A DNA stretch of 64,000 nucleotides from RGIG4608 sp045606265 (GCA_045606265.1 JAZURO010000032.1:10265-74264); one strand, 5' to 3'; positions 33,681-43,255 are shown, counted from the stretch's first letter. Notes: a model not told the origin generated them from the letters alone. Made by a program: numbers and translations.

Positions 33681-34570
33681 ATGTTCTCCTCCTTGACCTC
33701 AGCATTTGCTTTTTTGCTTTTGTTGCGTTTTGCTTTTTTAGATGATTCGTTAGGCAACAAGAGTTTAGTAAGTTCTTTTTTCAAAGATTTATAACTGTAA
33801 TTCTGAGTGATAACACCGTCACAAGCAATTGAGATTTTGCCTGTTTCTTCTGAAACAACAAGAGCGATCGCATCACTGATCTCAGTAATTCCGATGGCGG
33901 CACGGTGTCTTGTTCCAAGAGACTCGTCAATATCCTGCTTGAAAGAAAGCGGTAAAAAGCATCCCGCTGACAAAATGTTATAGTCTCTCAAAATAACTGC
34001 TCCGTCGTGGAGAGGCGCTTTATTATAAAAAATATTCTTTAACAGCTGTCCGGAAAGCTGAGCATTAAGCACAGTTCCCGTCTTAATATGTTCACCAAGC
34101 TTAGTATCTCTTTCAATAACGATGAGCGCTCCTGTTTTTTCAAGCGATAAATCACACGCAGTTTCAGCAATAATAGAAATACTGTTAGCAATATGTTCTG
34201 CATTCTTAACATCATTTGAGATATGCTTAATATTTGGAATTGAAATCTTACCTATCCTTTCAAGAACATCACGCAATTCAGGTTGAAACATAATTACGAG
34301 AGCTATCAACCCTACCTGAGTCAGATTTTGGAAAAGGAACATCATCGCTTTCATATCCAAAACGGTAGTTAATACAGATGCAATCATAATAAATACTAAT
34401 CCAAGTGCCAATCGTCCTGCACGTCTTTGAACAATGAATTTGATAACCAAAAAGCTAACTACCGCAAGAATAAATATATCAAAGAAATCAATAACTCTGA
34501 TTTGTTCTATTCTATGAACTACCTGCTTTTCGATCCATTCCATAAAATTATTCCAAGTTAATTGATGCAT
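33677..34570 (-). CDS. cdaA: Diadenylate cyclase CdaA
   Basis: 297 residues. It condenses two ATP into c-di-AMP, which controls potassium uptake, osmolytes and wall homeostasis. Three N-terminal membrane helices (about 25-90) are followed by the DAC domain with DGA (HDGAVILRD, near 190) and RHR (GTRHRAAIG, near 223). The C-terminus is an unusually Lys-rich tail (KKAKRNKSKKANAEVKEE). SD AGGAGG. First gene of the long run that reaches mazG. Confidence 0.96.
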   Translation of the reverse strand: MHQLTWNNFMEWIEKQVVHRIEQIRVIDFFDIFILAVVSFLVIKFIVQRRAGRLALGLVFIMIASVLTTVLDMKAMMFLFQNLTQVGLIALVIMFQPELRDVLERIGKISIPNIKHISNDVKNAEHIANSISIIAETACDLSLEKTGALIVIERDTKLGEHIKTGTVLNAQLSGQLLKNIFYNKAPLHDGAVILRDYNILSAGCFLPLSFKQDIDESLGTRHRAAIGITEISDAIALVVSEETGKISIACDGVITQNYSYKSLKKELTKLLLPNESSKKAKRNKSKKANAEVKEENI

Positions 34571-34631
34571 TTCAGAACCTCCTGACCTAATTTTGCCACA
34601 TTATATGGAAACAAAAGTATAATTATATATT

Positions 34632-34660
34632 ATTATATCATATATATCGCAAAAATACAA
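34632..34660 (-). promoter_or_regulatory. Candidate promoter of the cdaA operon
   Basis: Minus strand TTGTAT (34660-34655), 17-base spacer, TATAAT (34637-34632). Other -10-like hexamers occur in the same AT-rich stretch. Confidence 0.5.
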
Positions 34661-34688
34661 ACATTTTTTGATAAAAAATGAGTTTTTT

Positions 34689-34733
34689 TCAAAAAAAATT
34701 TCTCCGCAAAGCCAATAACTTCGCGGAGAAATT
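34689..34733 (-). terminator. Terminator of yebC
   Basis: An 11-bp perfect stem (34697-34707 with 34723-34733, 15-base loop) followed on the minus strand by a run of eight T. Confidence 0.85.
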
Positions 34734-34756
34734 CATTTTTATTAAAATAATCTGTT

Positions 34757-35485
34757 TTAATCGCAATTTTCCCAGTTATGATACACATTCATAACGTCGT
34801 CGTGATCTTCAAGATTTTCAAGCAAAAGGTTCATATACTTAATATCATCCTCGCTATCAAGTGTTACGTAGTTTGATGCAATCTTATCCTTTTCACAAGA
34901 TTCAATCTCGTATCCGGCAGCCACAAGTGCGTCATTTACCGCATAAAGATCATCCGGCTCGGTATAAATTTCAAATACATCTTCTTCACTTGCAAAATCA
35001 GAAGCACCTGCTTCGAGAGCAATTTCCATCAAGGCATCCTCGTCGCTAACATTCTCTTTAAGGATAATAATTACGCCTTGATCTGTAAATAGATAGCTAA
35101 CGCATCCGGTTTGTCCAAGGTTACCCTTAAATTTTGAGAAATATGAGCGCACATCACCTGCAGTTCTGTTTCTATTATCGGTTGATGCCTCAACAATAAC
35201 CGCAATGCCTGCGGGGCCATAGCCCTCATACACGATCTCCTCGTAGGTAGTATTGGTTTCACCCATAGCCTTCTTTATTGTACGTTCAATATTGTCATTG
35301 GGAACGTTGTTTGACTTAGCTTTCGCAATAAGATCACGAAGCTTAGCATTAACAGTTGGATCTCCTCCACCGGCTTTAACAGCAACAGTTATTTCCTTAC
35401 CGATTTTTGTAAATATTTTCGCTTTCTGAGCATCAGTTTTTTCCTTTTTATGCTTGATATTATTCCATTTACTGTGTCCTGACAT
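34757..35485 (-). CDS. yebC: YebC/PmpR-family regulator or translation factor
   Basis: 242 residues, usual length. It starts with the family's MSGHSKWNNIKHKKEKTDAQKAKIFTKIGKEI and has YEGYGPAGIAVIVEASTDNRNRT near 85-110. YebC proteins have been described as transcription regulators and, more recently, as factors that help ribosomes at proline stretches. SD GAGAGG. It has its own consensus promoter and terminator. Confidence 0.95.
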   Translation of the reverse strand: MSGHSKWNNIKHKKEKTDAQKAKIFTKIGKEITVAVKAGGGDPTVNAKLRDLIAKAKSNNVPNDNIERTIKKAMGETNTTYEEIVYEGYGPAGIAVIVEASTDNRNRTAGDVRSYFSKFKGNLGQTGCVSYLFTDQGVIIILKENVSDEDALMEIALEAGASDFASEEDVFEIYTEPDDLYAVNDALVAAGYEIESCEKDKIASNYVTLDSEDDIKYMNLLLENLEDHDDVMNVYHNWENCD

Positions 35486-35516
35486 TTTTTATTACCTCTC
35501 TTTTATTAACTCGCTT

Positions 35517-35545
35517 ATTGTATCACTTAATGCTGAAATTGTCAA
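35517..35545 (-). promoter_or_regulatory. Sigma-A promoter of yebC
   Basis: Minus strand TTGACA (35545-35540), 17-base spacer, TACAAT (35522-35517), in the 68-base gap after argS. Confidence 0.8.
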
Positions 35546-35553
35546 TATGATTC

Positions 35554-37266
35554 TTATATTTTTTCAGTTTTCTTAAGACAAATCAATTCAAATGCATTAC
35601 CAAGAACATAGTTTGTTGCCTTAGTTAAAGCAATTCTTGTGGAGAATACATTTGAATCCTCTGCAGAAAGAATCTGACAATTATGATAGAATCTATTGAA
35701 TGCAGTAGCCACGTCAAGAATATATCTTGTAACAACTGAGGGTTCATATGCTTCAAGAGCTTCAAGAACCTTTTCAGGAAAACGTGCGAGAGTTTTTACA
35801 AGTTCTCTCTCTTCTTCCGCTGTAAATACAATATTATCTTCAACGGATTTACCCCTGGATTTTTCAATTAACGAACAAGTTCTTGCATAAGTATATTGAA
35901 CATAAGGTCCTGTATTTCCATCGAAGGAAAGAGCATCTTCAAGTACAAAGTTGATATCTCTTATTCTATTGCTGGAAAGATAATAGAAAACAATTGCACC
36001 TACACCCACAGCCTCAGCAACCTTATCTTTATTTTCGAGATTAGGATTCTTCTCTTCCATTATCTCAGAAACCTTCTCAATTGCCTGAGCGAAAAGATCT
36101 TTGAGCAAAATTACGTTTCCTGTTCTTGTAGCAAGCTTTGCACCGTTAATACTTACAGTACCGTAAGGAACGTGAACGAGTTTATCGTACCAATCGTATT
36201 GCATAAGCTCAACAACCTTAAACCACTGTGCAAAGTGAAGACTCTGACCTGCACTTGTTACGTATATCGCTTTATCAAAATCATAAGTTTGTTTTCTGTA
36301 AACAGCCGCAGCTATATCACGCGTAGGATACAGAGTTGAACCGTCACGCTTCAAAATAAGGCAAGGAGGCATATTATACTCTTCAAGATCAACTATTGAG
36401 GCACCGTCATCAATTTTAAGAAGCCCCATATCACGAAGCTTTTGAACCTGTGCGGGCATTTTATCCGTATAGAAGCTTTCACCCTTATAGCTGTCAAATT
36501 CTATACCAAGCTGTCCGTATGTTTTCTTATACTCAGCAATACTTATTTCAATAAACCATTTCCAAAGTGATATATTTTCTTCATCACCAAGTTCAAGTTT
36601 ATGAAACTCTGCTCTTGCTTCATCATTGAGTGCAGGATCTTCTTCTGCCGCCTGGTGGAATCTAACATACAATTCCACAAGCTTATCTATACCTCCCGCA
36701 TTTATGGCATCTCGGTCTCCCCATTTTTTATACGCTACTATCATTTTACCAAACTGAGTTCCCCAGTCGCCAAGATAATTAATACCAACGCAATTATATC
36801 CAACAAACTCGTGAAGCTTTTTAAGAGAGTGTCCGATTACAGTTGTGCCAAGATGTCCAATATGGAAGGGTTTTGCAACGTTAGGAGACGAATAGTCCAA
36901 AACTACTGTTTTACCTTCACCTAAAGACGCAGAACCGTACTTGTCTTCTTGGACAAGAATATCATTAATCAATACGTTTGCAAGATATGTATCGTCAATA
37001 CATATATTCAAATAACCGTTAACTGCATCCGCTTTCTTGATAAAAGCATCACTCAAACGATCCGCTATTACCTGTGCTATTTGCACCGGTGAGCGACGAA
37101 GTGTTTTAGAGAGTTTGAAGCAAGGTAATGCCAAATCTCCCATAGTTGAATCAGGGGGATATTCAAGCATTTTAGAAATATCATCAACTTCTATTTCCGC
37201 ACCCTGAAAATTATTCTTAACTACATCATTTATTTTTTCAGAAACTAAATTCTTAAAATTTTGCAT
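35554..37266 (-). CDS. argS: Arginyl-tRNA synthetase
   Basis: 570 residues. Class I synthetase charging tRNA-Arg. HIGH motif FHIGHLGTTVIGH near 129, a KMSKS-equivalent region KLATRTGNVILLKDL near 375, N-terminal additional domain, and C-terminal anticodon-binding domain with YTYARTCSLIEKS near 450. SD AGAAAGG. It follows argR by 31 bases, which groups two arginine-related genes, and probably ends the nusB operon. Confidence 0.96.
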   Translation of the reverse strand: MQNFKNLVSEKINDVVKNNFQGAEIEVDDISKMLEYPPDSTMGDLALPCFKLSKTLRRSPVQIAQVIADRLSDAFIKKADAVNGYLNICIDDTYLANVLINDILVQEDKYGSASLGEGKTVVLDYSSPNVAKPFHIGHLGTTVIGHSLKKLHEFVGYNCVGINYLGDWGTQFGKMIVAYKKWGDRDAINAGGIDKLVELYVRFHQAAEEDPALNDEARAEFHKLELGDEENISLWKWFIEISIAEYKKTYGQLGIEFDSYKGESFYTDKMPAQVQKLRDMGLLKIDDGASIVDLEEYNMPPCLILKRDGSTLYPTRDIAAAVYRKQTYDFDKAIYVTSAGQSLHFAQWFKVVELMQYDWYDKLVHVPYGTVSINGAKLATRTGNVILLKDLFAQAIEKVSEIMEEKNPNLENKDKVAEAVGVGAIVFYYLSSNRIRDINFVLEDALSFDGNTGPYVQYTYARTCSLIEKSRGKSVEDNIVFTAEEERELVKTLARFPEKVLEALEAYEPSVVTRYILDVATAFNRFYHNCQILSAEDSNVFSTRIALTKATNYVLGNAFELICLKKTEKI

Positions 37267-37297
37267 ATCTTTGCCTTTCTATATTAATCAAGTAATG

Positions 37298-37762
37298 TCA
37301 ATCCAATTTTGCTTCAATCATCATAGTTTTAATTTTGGTGCTGATCGTTTGCGCTATTTCAGGGCTGGTTGAAACAACAAATATAGTATCATCACCCGCA
37401 ACGCAACCTAAAATATCATCCGATTTGATGTTATCAATTCCGGTTGCGACTGCTTGTGCCATACCTGCATGAGTCTTGATAACTATTATATTCATAGCAC
37501 AATTAACTGAAATAATAAGATGTGTCAATGAATTGTTTAATTTATTGATATCATTCATTCTGACCGAGTGTGGGAATACGTAATAATATCCGTTGACTCC
37601 ATCAGAAATCTTTGTCAATTTCAACTCTTTTATGTCTCTTGACATTGTTGCCTGAGTAGCGGTAAAGCCGTTTTCTTTAAGCTTTTTAATAAGTTCGTCC
37701 TGAGTATCGATTCTATTATTCTCAATTATCTGTCTTATTTTTGCTTGACGTTCTTTCTTCAT
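37298..37762 (-). CDS. argR: Arginine repressor ArgR/AhrC
   Basis: 154 residues from ATG 37760-37762. The longer frame starts at a TTG whose first codons encode the SD itself (AAGGAGAAGG). The N-terminal winged helix includes IDTQDELIKKLKENGFTATQATMSRDIKELKL; the C-terminal arginine-binding trimer domain has GCVAGDDTIFVV. It represses arginine synthesis and can activate catabolism. The argR-after-nadK/tlyA order is the standard one in Firmicutes. Confidence 0.95.
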   Translation of the reverse strand: MKKERQAKIRQIIENNRIDTQDELIKKLKENGFTATQATMSRDIKELKLTKISDGVNGYYYVFPHSVRMNDINKLNNSLTHLIISVNCAMNIIVIKTHAGMAQAVATGIDNIKSDDILGCVAGDDTIFVVSTSPEIAQTISTKIKTMMIEAKLD

Positions 37763-37779
37763 ATTCCTTCTCCTTATCA

Positions 37780-38655
37780 TCAATAGTTATTCTTCATTTT
37801 TTGACTCAAAATACTGTAGAATGAGCAATCCTTTAATCTTACGAGCTTTACAGTAAGCTCAGATTTTGAAATTCTAACCTCATCATCTTTGTACAGCTCG
37901 CAATTTGATTTACCGTCGAGAGTCAACATAAGCAGTTTTTCTCTGACCGAAATATTCTTAATCTTTAATGGTGTTTCATCAGAAAAAATCAACTGACGGG
38001 CTATAAAAGAATGGGGACATATCGGGGTAACAAGCATACAATGGACCTTAGGATCAGCTATTGATCCGCCTGCGCTCATAGCATATGCAGTAGATCCCGT
38101 TGGAGTGGACACAATTAATCCATCGGCTCTATATGAGGTAACTAAATTATCCTCAGCATACAATTCAAGATTAATGATTTTTGAAACGGAGCCATTGGAA
38201 ATCACTGCATCATTTAGAGCACAGGATTGATATTTTAAGTTGCCGTTTTTATCAAAAACCTCAATATTCATCATAGCTCTTTCATCTAAGGAATAATCTC
38301 CTTCAATAATTTTATCAAGTGCAGACAATTCATCCATTTCAAGTTCAGCCATATATCCAAGGTGACCTAAGTTTATTCCCAATATAGGTTTTCCACGTCT
38401 TGCCATCTTTTTGGCGCAATCAAGAATAGTACCGTCACCACCAAGAGCAATCACAAGATCTGCTTCATCGTATAGCTTTTCTATCGGTAAAAAATATACA
38501 TTTCCACGATAGTTCTTCATTGATAAAACTCTTTCCTTGCTATATTGAGAAACAAGAATCTTGCAACCGAACTTCAAAAGATAATTAGTAACCTTCAAAG
38601 CAGCGGTAGCTTTTTCGTAAATATTAAAATTCGTTACAATAGCTATTTTTTTCAT
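37780..38655 (-). CDS. nadK: NAD kinase
   Basis: 291 residues from ATG 38653-38655 (SD GGAAGGA); a 12-codon longer version lacks an SD. It phosphorylates NAD to NADP. GGDGT is at LALGGDGTILDCAKK near 68, and the substrate site NDAVISN and SYRADGLIVSTPTGSTAYAMSAGGS follow near 140-180. Between tlyA and argR. Confidence 0.96.
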   Translation of the reverse strand: MKKIAIVTNFNIYEKATAALKVTNYLLKFGCKILVSQYSKERVLSMKNYRGNVYFLPIEKLYDEADLVIALGGDGTILDCAKKMARRGKPILGINLGHLGYMAELEMDELSALDKIIEGDYSLDERAMMNIEVFDKNGNLKYQSCALNDAVISNGSVSKIINLELYAEDNLVTSYRADGLIVSTPTGSTAYAMSAGGSIADPKVHCMLVTPICPHSFIARQLIFSDETPLKIKNISVREKLLMLTLDGKSNCELYKDDEVRISKSELTVKLVRLKDCSFYSILSQKMKNNY

Positions 38656-38721
38656 GTTGATTCCTTCCAACTTCTGCACAACGCGGGACATACTGGTTAC
38701 GTTAGTTGCAGAATAAGTAAT

Positions 38722-39501
38722 TTATTTTATTATTTGTTTAATTTTATCATCAGTAATTTTGTTCTCCGGGATATCTGTTTTTTTGAAACACACTAAAAAC
38801 TCTGCGTTTCCGCTTCCGCCTTCAATAGGAGAGCGAACTATATCAACACAAGAAAAACCACTAAACAAAGCACTGTCAATGACTTTATTAATTGCCTGAT
38901 TATGATAATTCGTTTTTTTTACTACTCCTTGTGAATTCAATGCTGACTTTCCACATTCAAACTGCGGCTTGATTAATGATATGAAAATACCGCCATTCAC
39001 GAGAACGGAATAAATTCCTTTATGAATCATTGTTTGAGAAATAAATGAAACATCCATAACCGCTATATCAAATCTACAAGGAAAATCATCTTCCTGCATA
39101 TACTTTGCATTGTATTTTTCGATAGAGATGACTTTACTGTCAGATTCTATAGAAGGATCAAGCTGACCGTGACCCGAGTCAACAGCATAGACAAGACTTG
39201 CCCCATGTTGAAGCAAGCAATCGGTAAATCCACCTGTTGATGCACCTATATCAATACAGCAAAGATTTTTTACGTCAATATTAAACTTTTCAAGTGCAAA
39301 ATCCAATTTTTCTCCACCACGACTGACAAATCGAGGTTTATTGAGAACTTCCACACTGTGAGGCAATAATTCATCAATATCATAAGATGGCTTGGTTATT
39401 ACTTTACCATCTATCAAAACATTACCGTTCTCAATCAATATCTTGGCATTTTGCCTGCTTTTAGCATTGCCGGAGCTAAACACATATAAATCTGCTCTCA
39501 T
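38722..39501 (-). CDS. tlyA: TlyA-family rRNA 2'-O-methyltransferase
   Basis: 259 residues. An N-terminal S4 domain (MRADLYVFSSGNAKSRQNAKILI) and an FtsJ-like methyltransferase with the SAM motif CIDIGASTGGFTDCLLQHGA near 82 and catalytic segment VMDVSFISQ near 150. TlyA methylates 16S and 23S rRNA cytidines and was once called a hemolysin. It starts one base after the ispA stop. Confidence 0.94.
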   Translation of the reverse strand: MRADLYVFSSGNAKSRQNAKILIENGNVLIDGKVITKPSYDIDELLPHSVEVLNKPRFVSRGGEKLDFALEKFNIDVKNLCCIDIGASTGGFTDCLLQHGASLVYAVDSGHGQLDPSIESDSKVISIEKYNAKYMQEDDFPCRFDIAVMDVSFISQTMIHKGIYSVLVNGGIFISLIKPQFECGKSALNSQGVVKKTNYHNQAINKVIDSALFSGFSCVDIVRSPIEGGSGNAEFLVCFKKTDIPENKITDDKIKQIIK

Positions 39502-39502
39502 A

Positions 39503-40354
39503 TTAATACTCTCTTACGGTAAGATAATGTGCCAGCTCAGCAAAAGTACCATCATCATATTTACTTATTGCATCAATACCGCTTTGAGTAAGATTTTGGG
39601 CATATACCTTAGCTTCATCAAGCGACATAAATGATAAAAAGGAATTCAATTCTTTCTTTCCTTCCTGATAGTCAAGAATATCATCTATAATTTGAAATGC
39701 TAATCCAATATCCTCTGCGAATTTCACAGAAGCTATATACCTTTCGTCATTTGCAGAAACGCCTGCCGAAATACAACCGAGCTTAGCCGACGCAGAAATA
39801 AGTCTTCCTGTTTTTAACTTGTGAAGGCGCACAAGTGTTTCAAATTCAAGTTTATTCTTACCTGTAACGGTATCTATAGCCTGCCCTGCAAGCATTCCCT
39901 GGTTTCCTGTGCTTTCGGCAAGAATCGCTACCGCATTGGCATTAATTGCAGCGTCAAGATTCGGATTGTTTATAGCAACCTCAAAAGCATTTACCAACAT
40001 AGCATCTCCGGAAATTAAAGCAAGTGTTTCTCCAAACGCCTTGTGCGTCGATGGCTTTCCACGACGAAAATCGTCATCATCCATACAAGGCATATCATCA
40101 TGTATTAATGAAGATGCGTGAATCATCTCAATAGCACAAGCATACGGCATGGCTTTTTCAACAGTCCCGCCAAAAAGTCGGCAAAACTCAAGAACAAGAA
40201 ATGCGCGTATTCTTTTCCCTCCGCTAAGCAATCCGTATCTTTGTGCCTCAATTAATAAAGCGAAATCATTATCCGAATAGTTATAATACTTCGCAAGAGA
40301 CGATTCCAAAAGAATAGAATTTCTAGATAGTTTTTCTTTAATATTTTCAAACAT
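39503..40354 (-). CDS. ispA: Polyprenyl synthetase, farnesyl diphosphate synthase type
   Basis: 283 residues. It condenses isopentenyl with dimethylallyl and geranyl diphosphate, feeding quinone and undecaprenyl carriers. First Asp-rich motif HDDMPCMDDDDFRRGKPS (near 78-95), second DDILD (near 215). The ATG shares a base with the xseB stop (TAATG). Neither dxs nor other isoprenoid genes are beside it. Confidence 0.95.
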   Translation of the reverse strand: MFENIKEKLSRNSILLESSLAKYYNYSDNDFALLIEAQRYGLLSGGKRIRAFLVLEFCRLFGGTVEKAMPYACAIEMIHASSLIHDDMPCMDDDDFRRGKPSTHKAFGETLALISGDAMLVNAFEVAINNPNLDAAINANAVAILAESTGNQGMLAGQAIDTVTGKNKLEFETLVRLHKLKTGRLISASAKLGCISAGVSANDERYIASVKFAEDIGLAFQIIDDILDYQEGKKELNSFLSFMSLDEAKVYAQNLTQSGIDAISKYDDGTFAELAHYLTVREY

Positions 40355-40590
40355 TATTCTTCCTCAAAAAAGTCCTTCTCGATTATCTGACCCTGGGAAT
40401 CTGTACCAAGCATTTTTATTCTCTTCTCGGCATTATCCAAGGCATCATTACAAAATCTAACAAGCAAAACTCCCTCTTCATATAATTTGAGAGATTCGTC
40501 GAGAGAGGATTTTCCCTGTTCCAATATTTTGACGATTTCTTCAAGTCGTGCAGATGCACTTTCAAAAGTCATAACTTCTTTTTTAGGCAT
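40354..40590 (-). CDS. xseB: Exodeoxyribonuclease VII small subunit
   Basis: 78 residues from ATG 40588-40590. The frame runs 24 codons further up into xseA, but the SD GGGAGGA is nine bases before the chosen ATG and lies in the end of xseA. MTFESASARLEEIVKILEQGKSSLDESLKLYEEG is the family pattern. It overlaps the xseA end by 8 bp and ispA by 1 bp. Confidence 0.95.
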   Translation of the reverse strand: MPKKEVMTFESASARLEEIVKILEQGKSSLDESLKLYEEGVLLVRFCNDALDNAEKRIKMLGTDSQGQIIEKDFFEEE

Positions 40591-41818
40591 TTCTATGTCC
40601 TCCCGATTTATTGATTTCACTAACAACAGCTTTTGCAGTACCATCCGCAACAGATATATCAATTACTGCACCTTGTTGGAACTTATCTACAGAGTTAACA
40701 ATTTCTCCTCGGTCATTCTGAATAATAGCATATCCTCTACCAAGTGTATTAAGTGGGCTTATTGCCTGCATTTTGGCACAAGATACACTCAGCAGATGGC
40801 TTTTATCCTTCATAATACTTTTCATTTGAATATCAAGCTTGTCAGACAAGATACCAATTCTCATTTTATATGCATCTAAAAGTTCTTCTTTGGAAATTAG
40901 AACTCTTGACGATGATATAGAAGCAATATTATTTCTGTACTGCTGAATTTTCAAAACAAGCTTGCTTTCAATATCTCTTATTAATTTGTTAATGTCATTT
41001 TTAACCAAAAGAGCATTAGGAACTGCCAATTCGGCAGCTGCAGACGGTGTTGGGGCACGAAGATCTGCCACAAAATCACAAATAGTAAAATCGCTCTCGT
41101 GACCGACCGCTGATATAACGGGTATTTCCGATTTTGAGATGGCGTATGCAAGATCTACGTTATTGAAAGCCCACAAATCCTCCATTGAGCCTCCGCCTCG
41201 TCCAATAATAATCACATCAGCCGATTTGGTTTGATTAAAATACTCAATTCCTGCAATCAAAGTTTTATATGCCGTATCACCTTGGACAAGTGCAGGATAC
41301 AATAAAAGCTTAGTCAAAGGAAATCTTCTTCCCATAACGTTTATCATATCATGTATAGCAGCTCCCGTCGGAGAGGTGACTATTCCAACCGTCATCGGTA
41401 GTTTAGGGATTGACTTCTTTCTTGATGCATCAAAAAGTCCCTCTTTTGCCAATTTCTCTTTTATTTGTTCATATGCAATATAAAGCGCGCCTATTCCGTC
41501 GGGCTGAATATCCTCAGCATAAAGCTGATATTGACCAGAAGGTGCATATACGGAAACTCTGCCATACACTATGACACTCATTCCCTCTTTAAGAGCAAAT
41601 TTTACTCTTTGCGCACTTGAACGAAACATAACGGATTTTAACACGCTTGTTTCATCTTTAAGGGTAAAATATATATGTCCCGATCTATGAATAGTAAGAT
41701 TTGATATCTCTCCTCTGACCATAATCATAGATAAGACTTCATCCTGGGATATCAAAGCACGGATATATTCATTTATCTGAGTAACACTTAAAATCATCTT
41801 TGAATTATCCAAGCTCAT
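40583..41818 (-). CDS. xseA: Exodeoxyribonuclease VII large subunit
   Basis: 411 residues. With several copies of XseB it degrades ssDNA from both ends. N-terminal OB domain (LTIHRSGHIYFTLKDETSVLKSVMF) and catalytic region with GIVTSPTGAAIHDM near 145, VIIIGRGGGSMEDLWAFN near 200 and PVISAVGHESDFTICDFVADLRAPTPSAAAE near 235-265. SD TAAGGAGG. Confidence 0.96.
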   Translation of the reverse strand: MSLDNSKMILSVTQINEYIRALISQDEVLSMIMVRGEISNLTIHRSGHIYFTLKDETSVLKSVMFRSSAQRVKFALKEGMSVIVYGRVSVYAPSGQYQLYAEDIQPDGIGALYIAYEQIKEKLAKEGLFDASRKKSIPKLPMTVGIVTSPTGAAIHDMINVMGRRFPLTKLLLYPALVQGDTAYKTLIAGIEYFNQTKSADVIIIGRGGGSMEDLWAFNNVDLAYAISKSEIPVISAVGHESDFTICDFVADLRAPTPSAAAELAVPNALLVKNDINKLIRDIESKLVLKIQQYRNNIASISSSRVLISKEELLDAYKMRIGILSDKLDIQMKSIMKDKSHLLSVSCAKMQAISPLNTLGRGYAIIQNDRGEIVNSVDKFQQGAVIDISVADGTAKAVVSEINKSGGHRNA

Positions 41819-41825
41819 ATCCTCC

Positions 41826-42776
41826 TTATTCTCTGTGTAATTTATACGTCAAATATGCTATTCCTGCAGCATTATCGGCTGAAAACTCCGGTGTTGCAAA
41901 ATACGTGTCCGAAAACCTTGAAAGTTTATTTTGCAAATACTTGTTGCTCATCACTCCTCCGGCATATAAAATTGGAATATTCTGATAATTTTCTCTTATA
42001 TCCTTTGTCAATTTGAATAATGTTTCTCCCACAAAATTCAAAACGTAAGCAGATACAAAAGATGCATCAGATGTTTCTTTATACAGCTTTTGAGCTATAT
42101 TCTCAAGTCCGGAAAGATTACATTTACCGTTATTTACGCATATCTTGGCTTTGGGCAATTTTCCAATGTATTGTGAAGCAAGTTGCTCCATTTGCTTTCC
42201 GCAAGGAAAACTAAGCCCCATCATAACCCCTGCTCTGTCAATAGCTTGACCAGCGCTTATGTCAGCAGTTTCACTTATTATACGGACATCAAAACAATTA
42301 TTGCGTGGAGTTACGTACAATGCCTCAGTCGTACCACCTGAAATGTGAAAGGCGACGAAATCATTATGCAATAAAGCATCTGCGCTTCCTGAGGAATAAA
42401 GAGCAGCCATAATATGTCCCGATTGATGAGAAAAACCATAAACAGGTATACAGTGCGTAGCACCCATAACATCTGCAACAGTTTTGCCCGCCAAAAAGCA
42501 AGGCATATATGAACCCTCAACATCCCTTGGTACCGTAGATACACCAATCGCCTTGATTTCACAGTTTTTAACAACTTCATTGAGCTGCGGTGCCAGTAAT
42601 GAAAGGTTCTTTATATGAGCAAACACAGCATCACTTTGACGCAGACCACGCTCTCCCTCTTTAACATTCAGTAGCTTTTTGATATTGGCGATTATTTCGC
42701 CATTTTCGTTGCAAACACCGATTGAGGTTGTATAATTGCTTGTATCGAATCCGATATATACACTCTCTTTATTCAT
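41826..42776 (-). CDS. TsaD/Kae1-like protein (M22 family paralogue)
   Basis: 316 residues from ATG 42774-42776, overlapping the nusB stop by 8 bp without a clear SD. It has the ASKHA fold starts YIGFDTSNYTTSIGV and FHISGGTTEALYV and the metal-ligand pair HQSGH (family HxxxH) after GFS. But it lacks the usual TsaD start (LGIETSCDET) and other close TsaD motifs, and it lies between nusB and xseA, where clostridia carry a second TsaD-like gene. I infer a paralogue of the t6A enzyme rather than TsaD itself; its function is not known to me. Confidence 0.75.
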   Translation of the reverse strand: MNKESVYIGFDTSNYTTSIGVCNENGEIIANIKKLLNVKEGERGLRQSDAVFAHIKNLSLLAPQLNEVVKNCEIKAIGVSTVPRDVEGSYMPCFLAGKTVADVMGATHCIPVYGFSHQSGHIMAALYSSGSADALLHNDFVAFHISGGTTEALYVTPRNNCFDVRIISETADISAGQAIDRAGVMMGLSFPCGKQMEQLASQYIGKLPKAKICVNNGKCNLSGLENIAQKLYKETSDASFVSAYVLNFVGETLFKLTKDIRENYQNIPILYAGGVMSNKYLQNKLSRFSDTYFATPEFSADNAAGIAYLTYKLHRE

Positions 42777-43185
42777 TTTCGGATTCAATAATATCTTTTA
42801 TTTTGTTAAGGACTCCGTTTGTAAACGCACGTGACTTTGGATCATCAAACTTTTTAACAAGCTCCAATGCTTCGTTTATAGAAACAGTATTGGGAATATC
42901 TTTACAATATATCATTTCATAAACACACAGGCGAACAGCTGAACGTGTTGCGTTTGAAAGTCTTGAAACCTTCCAGCCGTTAGATGCATCAGAGATTAAT
43001 TCATCAATCTCGTTTTGATGTTCAACAACCCCAAAGAAAGTATCTTTGATATATTTTTCCTTTATTGCGTCTATATCGCGATTTTCTGTTGAAAGTGCAA
43101 AAATTGCTTCTGCGCTTTCTTCAAGACGAAACTCTCTCTCAAAAAGCAATTCAAAAGTTGCCTCTCTTTGTTCTTTTCTTGTCAT
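42769..43185 (-). CDS. nusB: Transcription antitermination protein NusB
   Basis: 138 residues from ATG 43183-43185 (SD GAAGGA). It binds boxA RNA with S10 in rRNA antitermination. MTRKEQREATFELLFEREF and the C-terminal SVSINEALELVKKFDDPKSRAFTNGVLNKI are typical. First gene of the long nusB-argS run. Confidence 0.95.
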   Translation of the reverse strand: MTRKEQREATFELLFEREFRLEESAEAIFALSTENRDIDAIKEKYIKDTFFGVVEHQNEIDELISDASNGWKVSRLSNATRSAVRLCVYEMIYCKDIPNTVSINEALELVKKFDDPKSRAFTNGVLNKIKDIIESENE

Positions 43186-43224
43186 ATTCTGAATTCCTTC
43201 TAAAATGTAATTATTAACTTTATT

Positions 43225-43253
43225 ATTATAATACAAACATTCAGAAAAGTCAA
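43225..43253 (-). promoter_or_regulatory. Sigma-A promoter of the nusB operon
   Basis: Minus strand TTGACT (43253-43248), 17-base spacer, TATAAT (43230-43225), about 40 bases ahead of the nusB start. Confidence 0.8.
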
Positions 43254-43255
43254 TA

